The notes beneath the pieces were generated by a model. That model saw nothing but the letters and a program-made list of their open reading frames with translations. It ran no database searches and was not told the origin of the DNA. The translations under genes and the position numbers were made by a program. Source: Bacteroidales bacterium (GTDB lineage: Bacteria > Bacteroidota > Bacteroidia > Bacteroidales > JAGOPY01). Taken from it: 38,189 bases of DNA. This document shows, piece after piece, positions 18,180-27,726 of the stretch (position 1 is the stretch's first letter; the number at the start of each line of letters is the position of its first letter). The stretch lies in contig JAHYJL010000009.1 of the NCBI GenBank assembly GCA_019429045.1, positions 1 through 38,189 on the forward strand. Direction: 5' to 3'.

Positions 18180-19292
18180 ATGTTTAAAAATCTGATCCTT
18201 ATCTCTCTGGCCGTTTTTATGATGGCCACCTGCACCACCCCGGTCAAAAATGAGTTCACAATTTCCGGAACCGTTGATTCCGTTTTCGATGGTACCATTT
18301 ACCTGCAAAGGCGCATAGATGCCCCAATGATTTCCATTGACTCCATGCAGCTTTCACAGGGAAAATTCAGCTTCACCGGTAACATTGATTATCCTGAGGT
18401 TTATTACATCAATATCCCCGAAACGAAATCCCTGATACCTTTTTTTGCAGAAGCTTCCAATATCACCATTAACATCAATACAAAAAATATTGACAAAACT
18501 GAAATTAAGGGCTCAAAAAACCAGGATGAATATGAGGGTTATCTTGATATGCTCGAGCAGTTCAATACGCAAATGCGGGATAATTACCAGATGTATCTGA
18601 AAGCCGTGGAGGTGGGTGACGAAGCAAATGCCAATCATTTTGACTCGCTTATGACAGATATTGATGAAAAACGCAATGCTTTTTCCAAAAACTTTGTCAC
18701 AAAAAATAACAAGTCATTCGTTTCACCCTACATTGCTTTCAGGAATGCCTGGAGCTATGAAATGGATGAACTGGACATGCTCCTGAATAGTTTTGACACC
18801 ATCCTGAATAATTCTATGTATACCGGCTTTCTGAAAGAACAACTACGCTCATTGAAGCGCAGCGCGGTTGGCATGAACTATGTGGCTTTCATGATGCAGG
18901 ATACAACCGGCTTGTTCCTGCCGATTGGCGACCTCATCGGTAAAAACTACCTGCTCGTTGATTTCTGGGCCTCCTGGTGCGGTCCCTGCCGCATTGAAAA
19001 CCCGAACCTGGTTGCCTCTTACCAGAAATATTATGCCCTTGGCTTCGATATTCTTGGAATATCGCTGGATACCAGTCGTGACCGCTGGATCAAGGCGATC
19101 CATGATGATAACCTGACGTGGCATCATGTATCAGATTTAAAGGGCTGGGAAAACAAAGCGGCCAGGCTTTACGGTGTCCGGTCGATCCCTGCCAACGTGT
19201 TGCTTGATCCCAAAGGATTTATCATTGCCAGAAATCTGAAAGGAGAGGATCTGCAGAAAAAACTGGAGGAATTGTTTTCACAGCATCTGTAG
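18180..19292 (+). CDS. TlpA-like thiol-disulfide oxidoreductase lipoprotein (DUF4369-like N-terminus plus thioredoxin domain)
   Basis: Lipoprotein-like signal (MFKNLILISLAVFMMATC); FTISGTVDSVFDGTIYLQRR; thioredoxin active site LLVDFWASWCGPCRIENPNL. Confidence 0.9.
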   Translation: MFKNLILISLAVFMMATCTTPVKNEFTISGTVDSVFDGTIYLQRRIDAPMISIDSMQLSQGKFSFTGNIDYPEVYYINIPETKSLIPFFAEASNITININTKNIDKTEIKGSKNQDEYEGYLDMLEQFNTQMRDNYQMYLKAVEVGDEANANHFDSLMTDIDEKRNAFSKNFVTKNNKSFVSPYIAFRNAWSYEMDELDMLLNSFDTILNNSMYTGFLKEQLRSLKRSAVGMNYVAFMMQDTTGLFLPIGDLIGKNYLLVDFWASWCGPCRIENPNLVASYQKYYALGFDILGISLDTSRDRWIKAIHDDNLTWHHVSDLKGWENKAARLYGVRSIPANVLLDPKGFIIARNLKGEDLQKKLEELFSQHL

Positions 19293-19302
19293 GAATTGTC
19301 TT

Positions 19303-20706
19303 TTACAGATCTTCTGTTTTGCCCTGTTTTCGTTTCTTAGTCTGCTGCTCTTTCCATAAGCTGTTGAAGGTTTTCGGTTGAAGGCGTGGTAATTCGCGCC
19401 TTGGGCCCCAGGAGGAGGTAAAGAAGTTTCTGAAGAGGGCATTCTTCAGCCCCCCGTTCATGTTCATCAGGTTACGGTGAAGTAAGATCCTGCGCAGGTT
19501 TTTCATGACAAATTTTTCGCCGCCGGTATACATCCCTTTGTCAACACTCATTTTACGGCTCACCAGCAGTAGTTCATGCAGGGGTATTTTAACCGGACAT
19601 ACATCCGTACAATGACCACACAACGATGATGCATAGCTCAGATGTTTGTAGTCGCGCATGCTTTCCATGAAAGGCATGATCACCGATCCGATGGGCCCGG
19701 AATACGTGGCATTGTAAGTATAACCGCCAATATTGCGGTACACCGGGCAGGCATTGAGGCACGCGCCACAGCGTATACATGACATGGCCCTCCGATGCCG
19801 GTCCTGCCGGATCACGTCCGTCCGGCGGTTGTCGAGCAAGATGACATACATCTCTTTCGGACCGTCAGTCTCGCCTTCCCTCCGCGGGCCAAAGATCAAA
19901 CTGTTATAGGCAGTTATCTTCTGGCCCGTGCCAAATGTGGCCAGCAGAGGCCAGAACAATTGCAGGTCATTCAATGAGGGAATCAGTTTTTCGATTCCGG
20001 CAATCACAATATGCACCTTTGGAAACGACATCGACATCAGCGCATTGCCTTCATTTTCAGTAACACAGATTGCACCGCTATCGGCTACCAGGAAATTGGC
20101 GCCCGTAATCCCCGCCTCAGCTTCTGCAAATTTCAACCGCAAATGTTTTCTTGTAAAAGCAGTGATTTGCTCCGGTGTGGAATCATCCGGCAGGTTGAAT
20201 TTCTTATGAAAAAGTTTGCTGACATCTCCGGCCGATTTATGCATGGCCGGTGTGACAATGTGATAGGGTTTTTCTCCTGAAAGCTGAACGATGAACTCAC
20301 CCAGATCCGTCTCAATGGCTTCAATTTTTTTCTTTTTCAGGATTTCATTAAAATCCAGCTCTTCGGTCATCATGGACTTTGATTTAACGACCGATGTTGC
20401 CTTGATACGTTTTAAAATAGCCAGGATCTCTTTCATGGCATCCCTGGCCGTAGGGGCCCAGATAACCTTCCCTCCGTTGTTTTCAAAATGGCCTTCGAAT
20501 TCTATCAGGTATTTATCAAGGTTGTTCAGTATTTTATGCTTGAGATTGGCTGCACGGCAACGGGCCGTTTCCAGGTCTGAGAATTGCTCTTTGCCCCTGG
20601 ACACAGCCATTTCATACTTGCCCATATTGTGATTGATCTTTTTCCGGTGATCCCGGTCAAAAGCGATCTTCTCAGATTCGTTCAGAAATTTTTTCTGAAG
20701 GTCCAT
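19303..20706 (-). CDS. lutB: LutB-like iron-sulfur protein (LUD domain plus ferredoxin motifs)
   Basis: Two CxxCxxCxxxCP-type motifs (CIRCGACLNACPVYR, CGHCTDVCPVKIPL) and LUD domain; LutB/YkgF layout. Confidence 0.87.
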   Translation of the reverse strand: MDLQKKFLNESEKIAFDRDHRKKINHNMGKYEMAVSRGKEQFSDLETARCRAANLKHKILNNLDKYLIEFEGHFENNGGKVIWAPTARDAMKEILAILKRIKATSVVKSKSMMTEELDFNEILKKKKIEAIETDLGEFIVQLSGEKPYHIVTPAMHKSAGDVSKLFHKKFNLPDDSTPEQITAFTRKHLRLKFAEAEAGITGANFLVADSGAICVTENEGNALMSMSFPKVHIVIAGIEKLIPSLNDLQLFWPLLATFGTGQKITAYNSLIFGPRREGETDGPKEMYVILLDNRRTDVIRQDRHRRAMSCIRCGACLNACPVYRNIGGYTYNATYSGPIGSVIMPFMESMRDYKHLSYASSLCGHCTDVCPVKIPLHELLLVSRKMSVDKGMYTGGEKFVMKNLRRILLHRNLMNMNGGLKNALFRNFFTSSWGPRRELPRLQPKTFNSLWKEQQTKKRKQGKTEDL

Positions 20707-20715
20707 ATAAATATC

Positions 20716-21165
20716 TTATCTGACCTGATTAATCTTATTTACCCGCTTTGTATGCCTTCCTCCTTCAAATTCCGTTTCTAAAAATATCTTTACCATTTTC
20801 AGGGCAAGGTTATGGGTAATGAACCTTCCCGGTAAGGAAAGAATATTGGCATCATTATGCCGGCGGGCCAGTTTTGTAATTTCTTCAGACCAGCATAAAG
20901 CGGCCCTGACATCCGGATATTTGTTGGCTACCATCTGCGCCCCGTTTCCGCTGCCACAGATAATAATTCCAAAAAGATACTTTCCTTCGTTGATCTCTTT
21001 AGCTAATGGATGGATCAAATCGGGATAATCCACACTTTCCGATGCAAAGGTTCCCATATTAACAGGCGTATATCCAATTTTTTTTAATTCCCCTATAATC
21101 GCTTCTTTCATTTCAAAACCACCATGATCGGCAGCAATAGGTATCATCAGTCTCTTATTATCCAT
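20716..21165 (-). CDS. rpiB: Ribose-5-phosphate isomerase B
   Basis: MIPIAADHGGFEMKEAIIGEL...GIIICGSGNGAQMVANKYPDVRAALCW...HNDANILSLPGRFI. Confidence 0.95.
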   Translation of the reverse strand: MDNKRLMIPIAADHGGFEMKEAIIGELKKIGYTPVNMGTFASESVDYPDLIHPLAKEINEGKYLFGIIICGSGNGAQMVANKYPDVRAALCWSEEITKLARRHNDANILSLPGRFITHNLALKMVKIFLETEFEGGRHTKRVNKINQVR

Positions 21166-21185
21166 TATTATAGAATTATATATGA

Positions 21186-21193
21186 CAAAGTTA
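21186..21193 (-). promoter_or_regulatory. -7 box (TAACTTTG on minus strand) for rpiB
   Basis: CAAAGTTA on plus strand, 20 bp upstream of ATG 21165. Confidence 0.5.
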
Positions 21194-21612
21194 ATCGGAT
21201 AATATCTTAATTTTGATACGAATGTTTTAATGTCGACTTTTTTTTTATAATTGTTAATAGATGCCTCATTACGGCATTTCTTTTGTTAATATTATGTATT
21301 AAATAGTGATGATTTAATTAATCACCATCATTTTACTTATATTTTTAATCCATAAATAGCATTGGAATCAACACTGATCTGAAGAAAAAATATTCACAAT
21401 TTGAAGTTGTTGTTTTATATTTTGCATTGTTAATAATTAGTAAACTTCATGCATTCAAATCATAACAAAACTAATTTTAAAAATTATTGTTAATAATTAT
21501 GAATAATTGAATATAGCAAATTTTTATGACTAAATTTATCAACGATACTAACAGTATAAATAACAATACAAATTTTTTTTTTAAATTTTAATAATAATAA
21601 CCGGTTGATAAG

Positions 21613-22530
21613 ATGAATTATAAGGAGGAATTTTTAAAACTCAAGAAAGAAAAAAATGCTGTTCTACTGGCCCATTACTACCAGGTAGACGAGATACAGG
21701 AAATAGCCGATTATACCGGGGATAGTCTTGGCCTTGCGCAGCAGGCATCGAAAACCAATGCCTCTGTGATTGTTTTTGCGGGGGTTCATTTTATGGCTGA
21801 AACAGCAAAGATTCTGAATCCAGGAACAAAGGTGCTCCTGCCTGATATGGAAGCGGGTTGTTCCCTGGCTGATTCATGTCCTCCGGATCGTTTTGAAGAA
21901 TTTAAAAGACAACATCCCGGTCATATTGTCATATCATACATCAATTGCAGCGCTGCCGTAAAAACATTGTCAGATATTATCTGTACGTCGGGTAATGCAG
22001 TTAAGATCGTAGAATCGTTTCCCAAAGATCAAAAAATAATCTTTGCACCCGATAAAAACCTGGGCGGATATATCAATCGTATAACAGGCAGGAACATGGT
22101 ATTGTGGGATGGAACCTGCGAGGTGCATGACATTTTACAGACTGAAGCTATCATAAAGCTGAAAATTAAACATTCGGATGCCAAATTGATCGCGCATCCT
22201 GAATGTAAGGCCCAGGTACTTGAAATTACCGATTTTATCGGATCAACGACGGCATTGCTTAATTTTACAATCAAGGATAGTGCGAAGAAATATATTGTGG
22301 CTACTGAAACAGGTATTCTTTACCAAATGAGAAAGGCTTCGCCGGATAAGGAATTTATCATTGTACCATCTGATGAAACATGTTCCTGTAACGATTGCCC
22401 TTACATGAAACTGAATACCATGCAGAAATTGTATCTATGCCTGAAAAATGAGCGCCCTGAAATTATTTTACCACAGGATGTAATGGACAGGGCCAGGAAA
22501 CCGATCAATAAAATGCTGGAATTATCCTGA
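21613..22530 (+). CDS. nadA: Quinolinate synthase A
   Basis: [65 protein letters not shown]. Confidence 0.96.
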   Translation: MNYKEEFLKLKKEKNAVLLAHYYQVDEIQEIADYTGDSLGLAQQASKTNASVIVFAGVHFMAETAKILNPGTKVLLPDMEAGCSLADSCPPDRFEEFKRQHPGHIVISYINCSAAVKTLSDIICTSGNAVKIVESFPKDQKIIFAPDKNLGGYINRITGRNMVLWDGTCEVHDILQTEAIIKLKIKHSDAKLIAHPECKAQVLEITDFIGSTTALLNFTIKDSAKKYIVATETGILYQMRKASPDKEFIIVPSDETCSCNDCPYMKLNTMQKLYLCLKNERPEIILPQDVMDRARKPINKMLELS

Positions 22531-22548
22531 AAGAAAAATACGCTTAAA

Positions 22549-24099
22549 ATGTTTAACAAATTATTATTCTGTCTGATCCTAATTTTCCTGATAGTCTTTC
22601 AGGCGAATATTGTTTCATCCCAGGAAGCAGTAACGATTGTTTCCGACGGGTACCAGGTTTTCTATTTCCCTGACGGGAAGATATCGAGTGAGGGGACTAT
22701 GCGTAGCGGAAAACCTGACGGATACTGGAAGACGTATAATCAACAGGGCATTCTTGTTTCAGAAGGGAACAGAAAAAATTTTGAGATTGACAGTACATGG
22801 CGGTTTTATGATGACGATGGAAAGATCACCATGGAAATCAATTACCTGAATGGAAAAAAAGATGGGATAAGAAAGATATACCGCGAAGATGAGATCATAG
22901 AGGAGAATTTTGAGAACGACCTGAAAGAAGGCATCACCCGCTATTTATATCCATCCGGAAAACTCAGGAGAGAAGTGAGTTTCAGCAAAGGTCTCGAAGA
23001 AGGCATTGCCAGGGAGTTTGATGAAGACGGGCGCATTATCACGCTGATAACATACAAAGGGGGATTTATCACCGAACGTGAGCTGATCAACAGGTTTGAC
23101 AATAATGGCAAAAAACATGGTCAATGGAAATATTTCCATGTTAATGGCATAGTCAGGCTGGAGGGGGCTTATAAGCATGGAATGGAAAATGGCTATTTCA
23201 AGGAATATGACACCGATGGAAACCTACTGACAACTTCCAAGTATGCTGATGGCACGAAGCTGGAAGACGTTGCCGAGCTGGTAAAGCTGGATGTAAGAAG
23301 GGACTATTATCCTGATGGGAAGATAAAGATTGCCGCGACTTATAACAAGGCCGGATTACCGGAGGGGGTCAGGCGTGAATATGCCGAAGACGGCAGTATT
23401 GATCGCTCTTTCATTTTCAGGAACGGAATATTGATCGGTGAAGGTATTGTGACTGAAAAAGGCGAGCGGGACGGATTCTGGAAGGAGTATTTTAATGACG
23501 GGCGGCTCAGGGCCGAGGGGAAATATGATCATGACCTGAAAGAGGGCCCCTGGAAGTTTTATCATATGAACGGGATGTTGGAACAGGAGGGCAATTATGA
23601 CAAAGGAAAACCGGAAGGGGAATGGCGCTGGTACTACGCTAATGGCTCTTTATTGAGGGAAGAAACGTATTTTAATGGCTTACCTGATGGCATTATGACG
23701 GAATATGATGAACCGGGAAATGTGATTACCAGCGGTGAATTCATTGAGGGCAAAAAGGAAGGGTTCTGGTTTTACCGTATTGGCGACAGCGAAGCGGAGG
23801 GAAGTTATGCTGCCGGGATGAGAAACGGGCTTTGGAAACATTATGATTTGCCTGCCGGAATGGGGCAGCAAAAAATTCTGCGTTTTGAAGGACGGTTTGT
23901 TGAAGACAATCCACATGGCAATCATGTTTATTACTGGGATAACGGCAAGAAGAAAGATGAAGGCAGTTACATCATGGGCCGCAAGCAGGGAGACTGGATC
24001 CATTATGATTATGAAGGCTTTCCATTCATTATTGTTTCATATGATAACGGAATCGAAACAAAATATGATGGTCTGAATATTACCGATACCGGGTCATAA
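22549..24099 (+). CDS. Secreted protein made of many YwqK/MORN-variant repeats
   Basis: Signal peptide followed by repeated 'DGKxxxEGxYxxGxxxGxWxxY' units across about 480 residues. Confidence 0.88.
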   Translation: MFNKLLFCLILIFLIVFQANIVSSQEAVTIVSDGYQVFYFPDGKISSEGTMRSGKPDGYWKTYNQQGILVSEGNRKNFEIDSTWRFYDDDGKITMEINYLNGKKDGIRKIYREDEIIEENFENDLKEGITRYLYPSGKLRREVSFSKGLEEGIAREFDEDGRIITLITYKGGFITERELINRFDNNGKKHGQWKYFHVNGIVRLEGAYKHGMENGYFKEYDTDGNLLTTSKYADGTKLEDVAELVKLDVRRDYYPDGKIKIAATYNKAGLPEGVRREYAEDGSIDRSFIFRNGILIGEGIVTEKGERDGFWKEYFNDGRLRAEGKYDHDLKEGPWKFYHMNGMLEQEGNYDKGKPEGEWRWYYANGSLLREETYFNGLPDGIMTEYDEPGNVITSGEFIEGKKEGFWFYRIGDSEAEGSYAAGMRNGLWKHYDLPAGMGQQKILRFEGRFVEDNPHGNHVYYWDNGKKKDEGSYIMGRKQGDWIHYDYEGFPFIIVSYDNGIETKYDGLNITDTGS

Positions 24100-24116
24100 T
24101 GATTAATTAAAATATA

Positions 24117-24124
24117 TACCTTTG
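24117..24124 (+). promoter_or_regulatory. -7 box TACCTTTG for the 24154 gene
   Basis: TAnnTTTG 29 bp before ATG 24154. Confidence 0.55.
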
Positions 24125-24153
24125 CGCCTCCAAACTTTAAAGAAAAGAACAAG

Positions 24154-24618
24154 ATGAAAAAATTGACAATCCTTTTGCTGATATCATTCTTCATGATCCC
24201 GGCATTGACACTGACAGCGCAGGAAATGAAAACGGCGGCAAGGGCCACAGCGGGTGCTGAGCTCAAAACCGCCACGTTCACACCCGAAACCTTTCAGGAA
24301 AATGCAGAAAATATGGTGGGGAAAGAAGTGGATGTCAAGGGAATGGTTATTCATGTTTGCAAGCATGGCGGTAAAAAAATGTTCCTCATTGGCGAAGACC
24401 CGGACATCCGGATTAAGATCACAACCAGCGATAAAGTCAGTTCATTCAATATGGACCTTGAAGGCAGTATTGTTTCGGTGAAAGGGATCGTTGAACCCAT
24501 GGATGAAGTAAATCAGGTGATGAAAGAGGCTGACCATGAGGATGATAACGATCACAAGAATTACTATCACAGGCCACAGTATTCTATTTCCTGCCTGGCT
24601 TACCGCACGATTGACTAA
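24154..24618 (+). CDS. Secreted small protein, OB-fold-like (tRNA_anti-like) domain, His/Asp-rich C-terminal segment
   Basis: Signal peptide MKKLTILLLISFFMIPALTLTAQ; 'MVGKEVDVKGMVIHVCKHGGKKMFLIGEDPDIRIKIT...GSIVSVKGIVEPM' OB-like pattern. Confidence 0.65.
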   Translation: MKKLTILLLISFFMIPALTLTAQEMKTAARATAGAELKTATFTPETFQENAENMVGKEVDVKGMVIHVCKHGGKKMFLIGEDPDIRIKITTSDKVSSFNMDLEGSIVSVKGIVEPMDEVNQVMKEADHEDDNDHKNYYHRPQYSISCLAYRTID

Positions 24619-24636
24619 TAAAAAATTCAGCTTTTT

Positions 24637-25200
24637 GTGAAACTGCAATGGCGGAAATGGTTCCGGGTCGTTCACCGCGACTTTGGCTATTTATTTTTTG
24701 GTCTGACGCTGATCTATTCCATATCCGGAATAGCCCTGAACCACATAAACGAATGGAATTCCAACTTTATCATTGTCAGGAAGGAGATCACCATAGAGAA
24801 CCCGGAAAAGATCCGCCGCGACATGACAAAAGATGACGCGCGGGAATTGCTGGAACCTTTCGAGGAACAGAAACGTTATAAAAACCATTATTTTCCTTCG
24901 GGCAACCAGATGAAGATTTTTCTCGAGGGAGGATCTGTCATTATCAACACCGAAACGGGCAATGGTTTACTGGAAAGGGTTTCGAGGCGCCCATTCTTCC
25001 GGGAGATGAACTACCTGCATTACAACCCTGAAAAATCATGGACCTGGATATCGGATGTTTTTGCAGGTGCACTGATCGTTCTGGCCATTACCGGGCTGTT
25101 CCTGGTCAGGGGGGCCAAAGGCATTACGAAGCGCGGCGCCTGGCTGACCATCCTGGGAATAATTCTACCCGTGATCTTTCTTCTGATATACTTCTACTAA
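24637..25200 (+). CDS. PepSY-associated TM helix family membrane protein
   Basis: GTG start; MKLQWRKWFRVVHRDFGYLFFGLTLIYSISGIALNH..., final 'WISDVFAGALIVLAITGLFLVRGAKG'. Confidence 0.8.
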   Translation: MKLQWRKWFRVVHRDFGYLFFGLTLIYSISGIALNHINEWNSNFIIVRKEITIENPEKIRRDMTKDDARELLEPFEEQKRYKNHYFPSGNQMKIFLEGGSVIINTETGNGLLERVSRRPFFREMNYLHYNPEKSWTWISDVFAGALIVLAITGLFLVRGAKGITKRGAWLTILGIILPVIFLLIYFY

Positions 25201-25213
25201 CCCGATCTTAGTT

Positions 25214-25402
25214 ATGAACGTCTATTGGTTTTCCGCGATTTTTGTCCTCTGGTATGCTTTTTCGCTTATCGTTTCAGAATATGTTGGGAAGAAGAGAAAG
25301 ATAGGCGAGGAATGGTCATTTTTTCTTTCTTTTATGTTAACGCCGGTTATCGGTTTGATTATCAGTTTAATGACTAAACCCAGGCCGGAAATGAACAGTT
25401 AA
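25214..25402 (+). CDS. Small two-TM hypothetical membrane protein (62 aa)
   Basis: Co-directional, 13 bp after the PepSY gene; two hydrophobic segments. Confidence 0.6.
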   Translation: MNVYWFSAIFVLWYAFSLIVSEYVGKKRKIGEEWSFFLSFMLTPVIGLIISLMTKPRPEMNS

Positions 25403-27600
25403 CGTTTTCTTCTCCGAGAACGAACGTGTATCTCGGTAACGATTTGAAAATCCATCTCTTTTCTTGATAGGTCAATCCGCTTAACCTTGATCCGGACCGG
25501 ATCGCCCAGTTTGTACTGTACGCCGTTCCGTTGCCCGATTACCCGGTAATTCTCTTCATCAAGATAGTAATAATCGTCGGCGAGATCGCGCAAACGCACC
25601 ATGCCTTCACATTTGCTTTCAATTAATTCGACAAAAATTCCCCATTTACTGACACCGGAGATCAACCCCGGGAACTCCTGCCCGATCTTATCCAGCAAAT
25701 ATTCCGCCTGCTTGTATTTTACCGATGCCCGTTCCGCGTCTACCGCTTTTCTTTCCATATCTGAGGAATGTTCGCATTTCTTTTCGTATTCCTCTTTGCT
25801 TACACTGGCGCCTGTATCGAAGTAACGTTCCAGCAGCCGGTGGACCATCAGGTCGGGATAACGGCGAATAGGAGAGGTAAAATGGGTGTAGAATTTAAAG
25901 CCAAGGCCATAGTGGCCAATGTTACCTGTCGAATAAACCGCCTTGGCCATGGTCCGTATGGCAATGGATTCGATCATGTTCTGCTCACCCTTTCCTTCTA
26001 TCTGTTTGAACAGCTTGTTGAACGAAGAGGCGAGCCCTTTCCGGTTGTCGATATTCAGCTTATAACCCAGGCGGGAAAGGAACTGGGCGAAATTGGTCAG
26101 TTTTTCGATATTGGGCGAATCGTGGATGCGGTAAACAAATGTTTTCGCTTTCTGGCCGGGTTTTGCCCTGCCGATTTGTTCCGCGATGATTCGGTTGGCC
26201 AGCAGCATAAAGTCTTCTATCAGCCGGTTCGATTCCTTTTGCTCTTTGATATAAACGCCGAGGGGTTTTCCATTTTCATCCAGTATGAACTTCACCTCCT
26301 GGCTTTCGAAGTTGATGGAGCCTTTCCTCAGCCGATCCTCACGCAGTATAAAAGCCAGCTTATGCAGGATCATGATCTCTTCCGAATACTCACCCTGGCC
26401 TGATTCTATGATCTCCTGGACCTCTTCATAGTTGAACCGCCGGTCGGAATTGATGATCGTGCGGCCGATCCAGTGTGAAAGGACATCCGCTTCGGGATTA
26501 AGCGTGAATACAGCGGCATAACAGAGTTTGTCCTCCTTTGGCTTGAGCGAACAAAGGTCATTTGAGAGTTTTTCGGGCAGCATGGGGATGGTCCGGTCGA
26601 CCAGATAGACGGAAGTGCCCCGGTCAAAAGCCTCTTTGTCGATCAGGGAGCCCTGCTTCACGTAAAACGATACGTCGGCAATGTGCACGCCCACTTCAAA
26701 ATTCCCGTCGGGCAGTTTTCGCAGGGAGAGCGCGTCGTCGTAATCCTTGGCATCCGGAGGGTCGATCGTGATCGTAAACACATCGCGAAAATCTTTTCTG
26801 TTCCGGATTTCCTGGGATGTGATGCCCCGGTCGATCTTTTCGGCCTCTTTCTCCACTTTGTCGGGAAATTTCCACGGAAAATCGAACTCCGCCAGGATCG
26901 ATTTCATTTCCACATCGTTGTTACCGGGTTCACCCAGGACATCTACCACGGTTCCGAAAGGGTTCTTTGAGTGTTCCGGCCAGTCGGTGATCCGGACGAT
27001 GACTTTCTGGCCGCTTTTCGCGCCGTGCAGTTCCTCTTTGGGAACAAAAATGTCGACAGGCATAGAGGTATTATCGGCGACCAGGAAGGCAATATGTTTG
27101 GAGATATCGATGATGCCGACATATTGCTCCTTTCCCCTTTCGAGGATCTCAACGATCTGGCCCTCGATCTTGTGATCTTTCCGGCGGGGAAACAGTAAAA
27201 CCTTCACCCGGTCGCGATGAAGGGCATGCTGGGTGTTGTTGGAGGCGATAAAAATGTCCTCACCGCCTTCATCATTGATGATATAGGCTTTGCCGGTCCC
27301 CTTCATATCCACTTTCCCGGTAATATATTTCTTCAAATGGGGCGCTTCGGTTGCATATTCGGGACTGATCCTGTATTTTCCGGATTTTATTTCAACGATG
27401 GAGCCCTCTTCCAGCAATTCTACCAGGATAATATTCACCAGGTCTTTACTGGCCTTATCTTTTACTCCAAGGCTTGCGGCGACCTGCTTATAATTATATG
27501 CCCGGTGCGGCAGTTTAGTAAAAATGCCCAATACACTATCGGCAAATGCATTTTTTCCTCTTGGGCGGCGCGATTTTTTTGATTTGCTCTTTTTTGACAT
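25399..27600 (-). CDS. rnr: Ribonuclease R
   Basis: TIDPPDAKDYDDALSLRKL, HIADVSFYVKQGSLID, FTSPIRRYPDLMVHRLL, C-terminal S1 domain. Confidence 0.96.
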   Translation of the reverse strand: MSKKSKSKKSRRPRGKNAFADSVLGIFTKLPHRAYNYKQVAASLGVKDKASKDLVNIILVELLEEGSIVEIKSGKYRISPEYATEAPHLKKYITGKVDMKGTGKAYIINDEGGEDIFIASNNTQHALHRDRVKVLLFPRRKDHKIEGQIVEILERGKEQYVGIIDISKHIAFLVADNTSMPVDIFVPKEELHGAKSGQKVIVRITDWPEHSKNPFGTVVDVLGEPGNNDVEMKSILAEFDFPWKFPDKVEKEAEKIDRGITSQEIRNRKDFRDVFTITIDPPDAKDYDDALSLRKLPDGNFEVGVHIADVSFYVKQGSLIDKEAFDRGTSVYLVDRTIPMLPEKLSNDLCSLKPKEDKLCYAAVFTLNPEADVLSHWIGRTIINSDRRFNYEEVQEIIESGQGEYSEEIMILHKLAFILREDRLRKGSINFESQEVKFILDENGKPLGVYIKEQKESNRLIEDFMLLANRIIAEQIGRAKPGQKAKTFVYRIHDSPNIEKLTNFAQFLSRLGYKLNIDNRKGLASSFNKLFKQIEGKGEQNMIESIAIRTMAKAVYSTGNIGHYGLGFKFYTHFTSPIRRYPDLMVHRLLERYFDTGASVSKEEYEKKCEHSSDMERKAVDAERASVKYKQAEYLLDKIGQEFPGLISGVSKWGIFVELIESKCEGMVRLRDLADDYYYLDEENYRVIGQRNGVQYKLGDPVRIKVKRIDLSRKEMDFQIVTEIHVRSRRRKR

Positions 27601-27634
27601 GATGGCGGGATTAAGATTATTCCCCAGGGACAGT

Positions 27635-27642
27635 CAAAGGTA
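27635..27642 (-). promoter_or_regulatory. -7 box (TACCTTTG on minus strand) for rnr
   Basis: CAAAGGTA on plus strand, 34 bp upstream of ATG 27600. Confidence 0.5.
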
Positions 27643-27726
27643 ATATTTTTCGAGGCAGGGCGGGTATATTTTGAGAAAATGCCGATTAATGGATGAATGA
27701 TTGAAGATGGAATAAAATGATTTTGT

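Noticed and set aside
21166-21612. Possible replication origin
   Set aside because: AT-rich with repeats, but no convincing cluster of TTATNCACA DnaA boxes and no dnaA/dnaN/gidA neighbours.
22549-24099. Toxin-antitoxin system based on the YwqK-like name
   Set aside because: No adjacent toxin; signal peptide and repeat-only architecture do not support a classical antitoxin.
25768-26403. 211-aa plus-strand ORF opposite rnr
   Set aside because: Shadow ORF within a clear RNase R gene.
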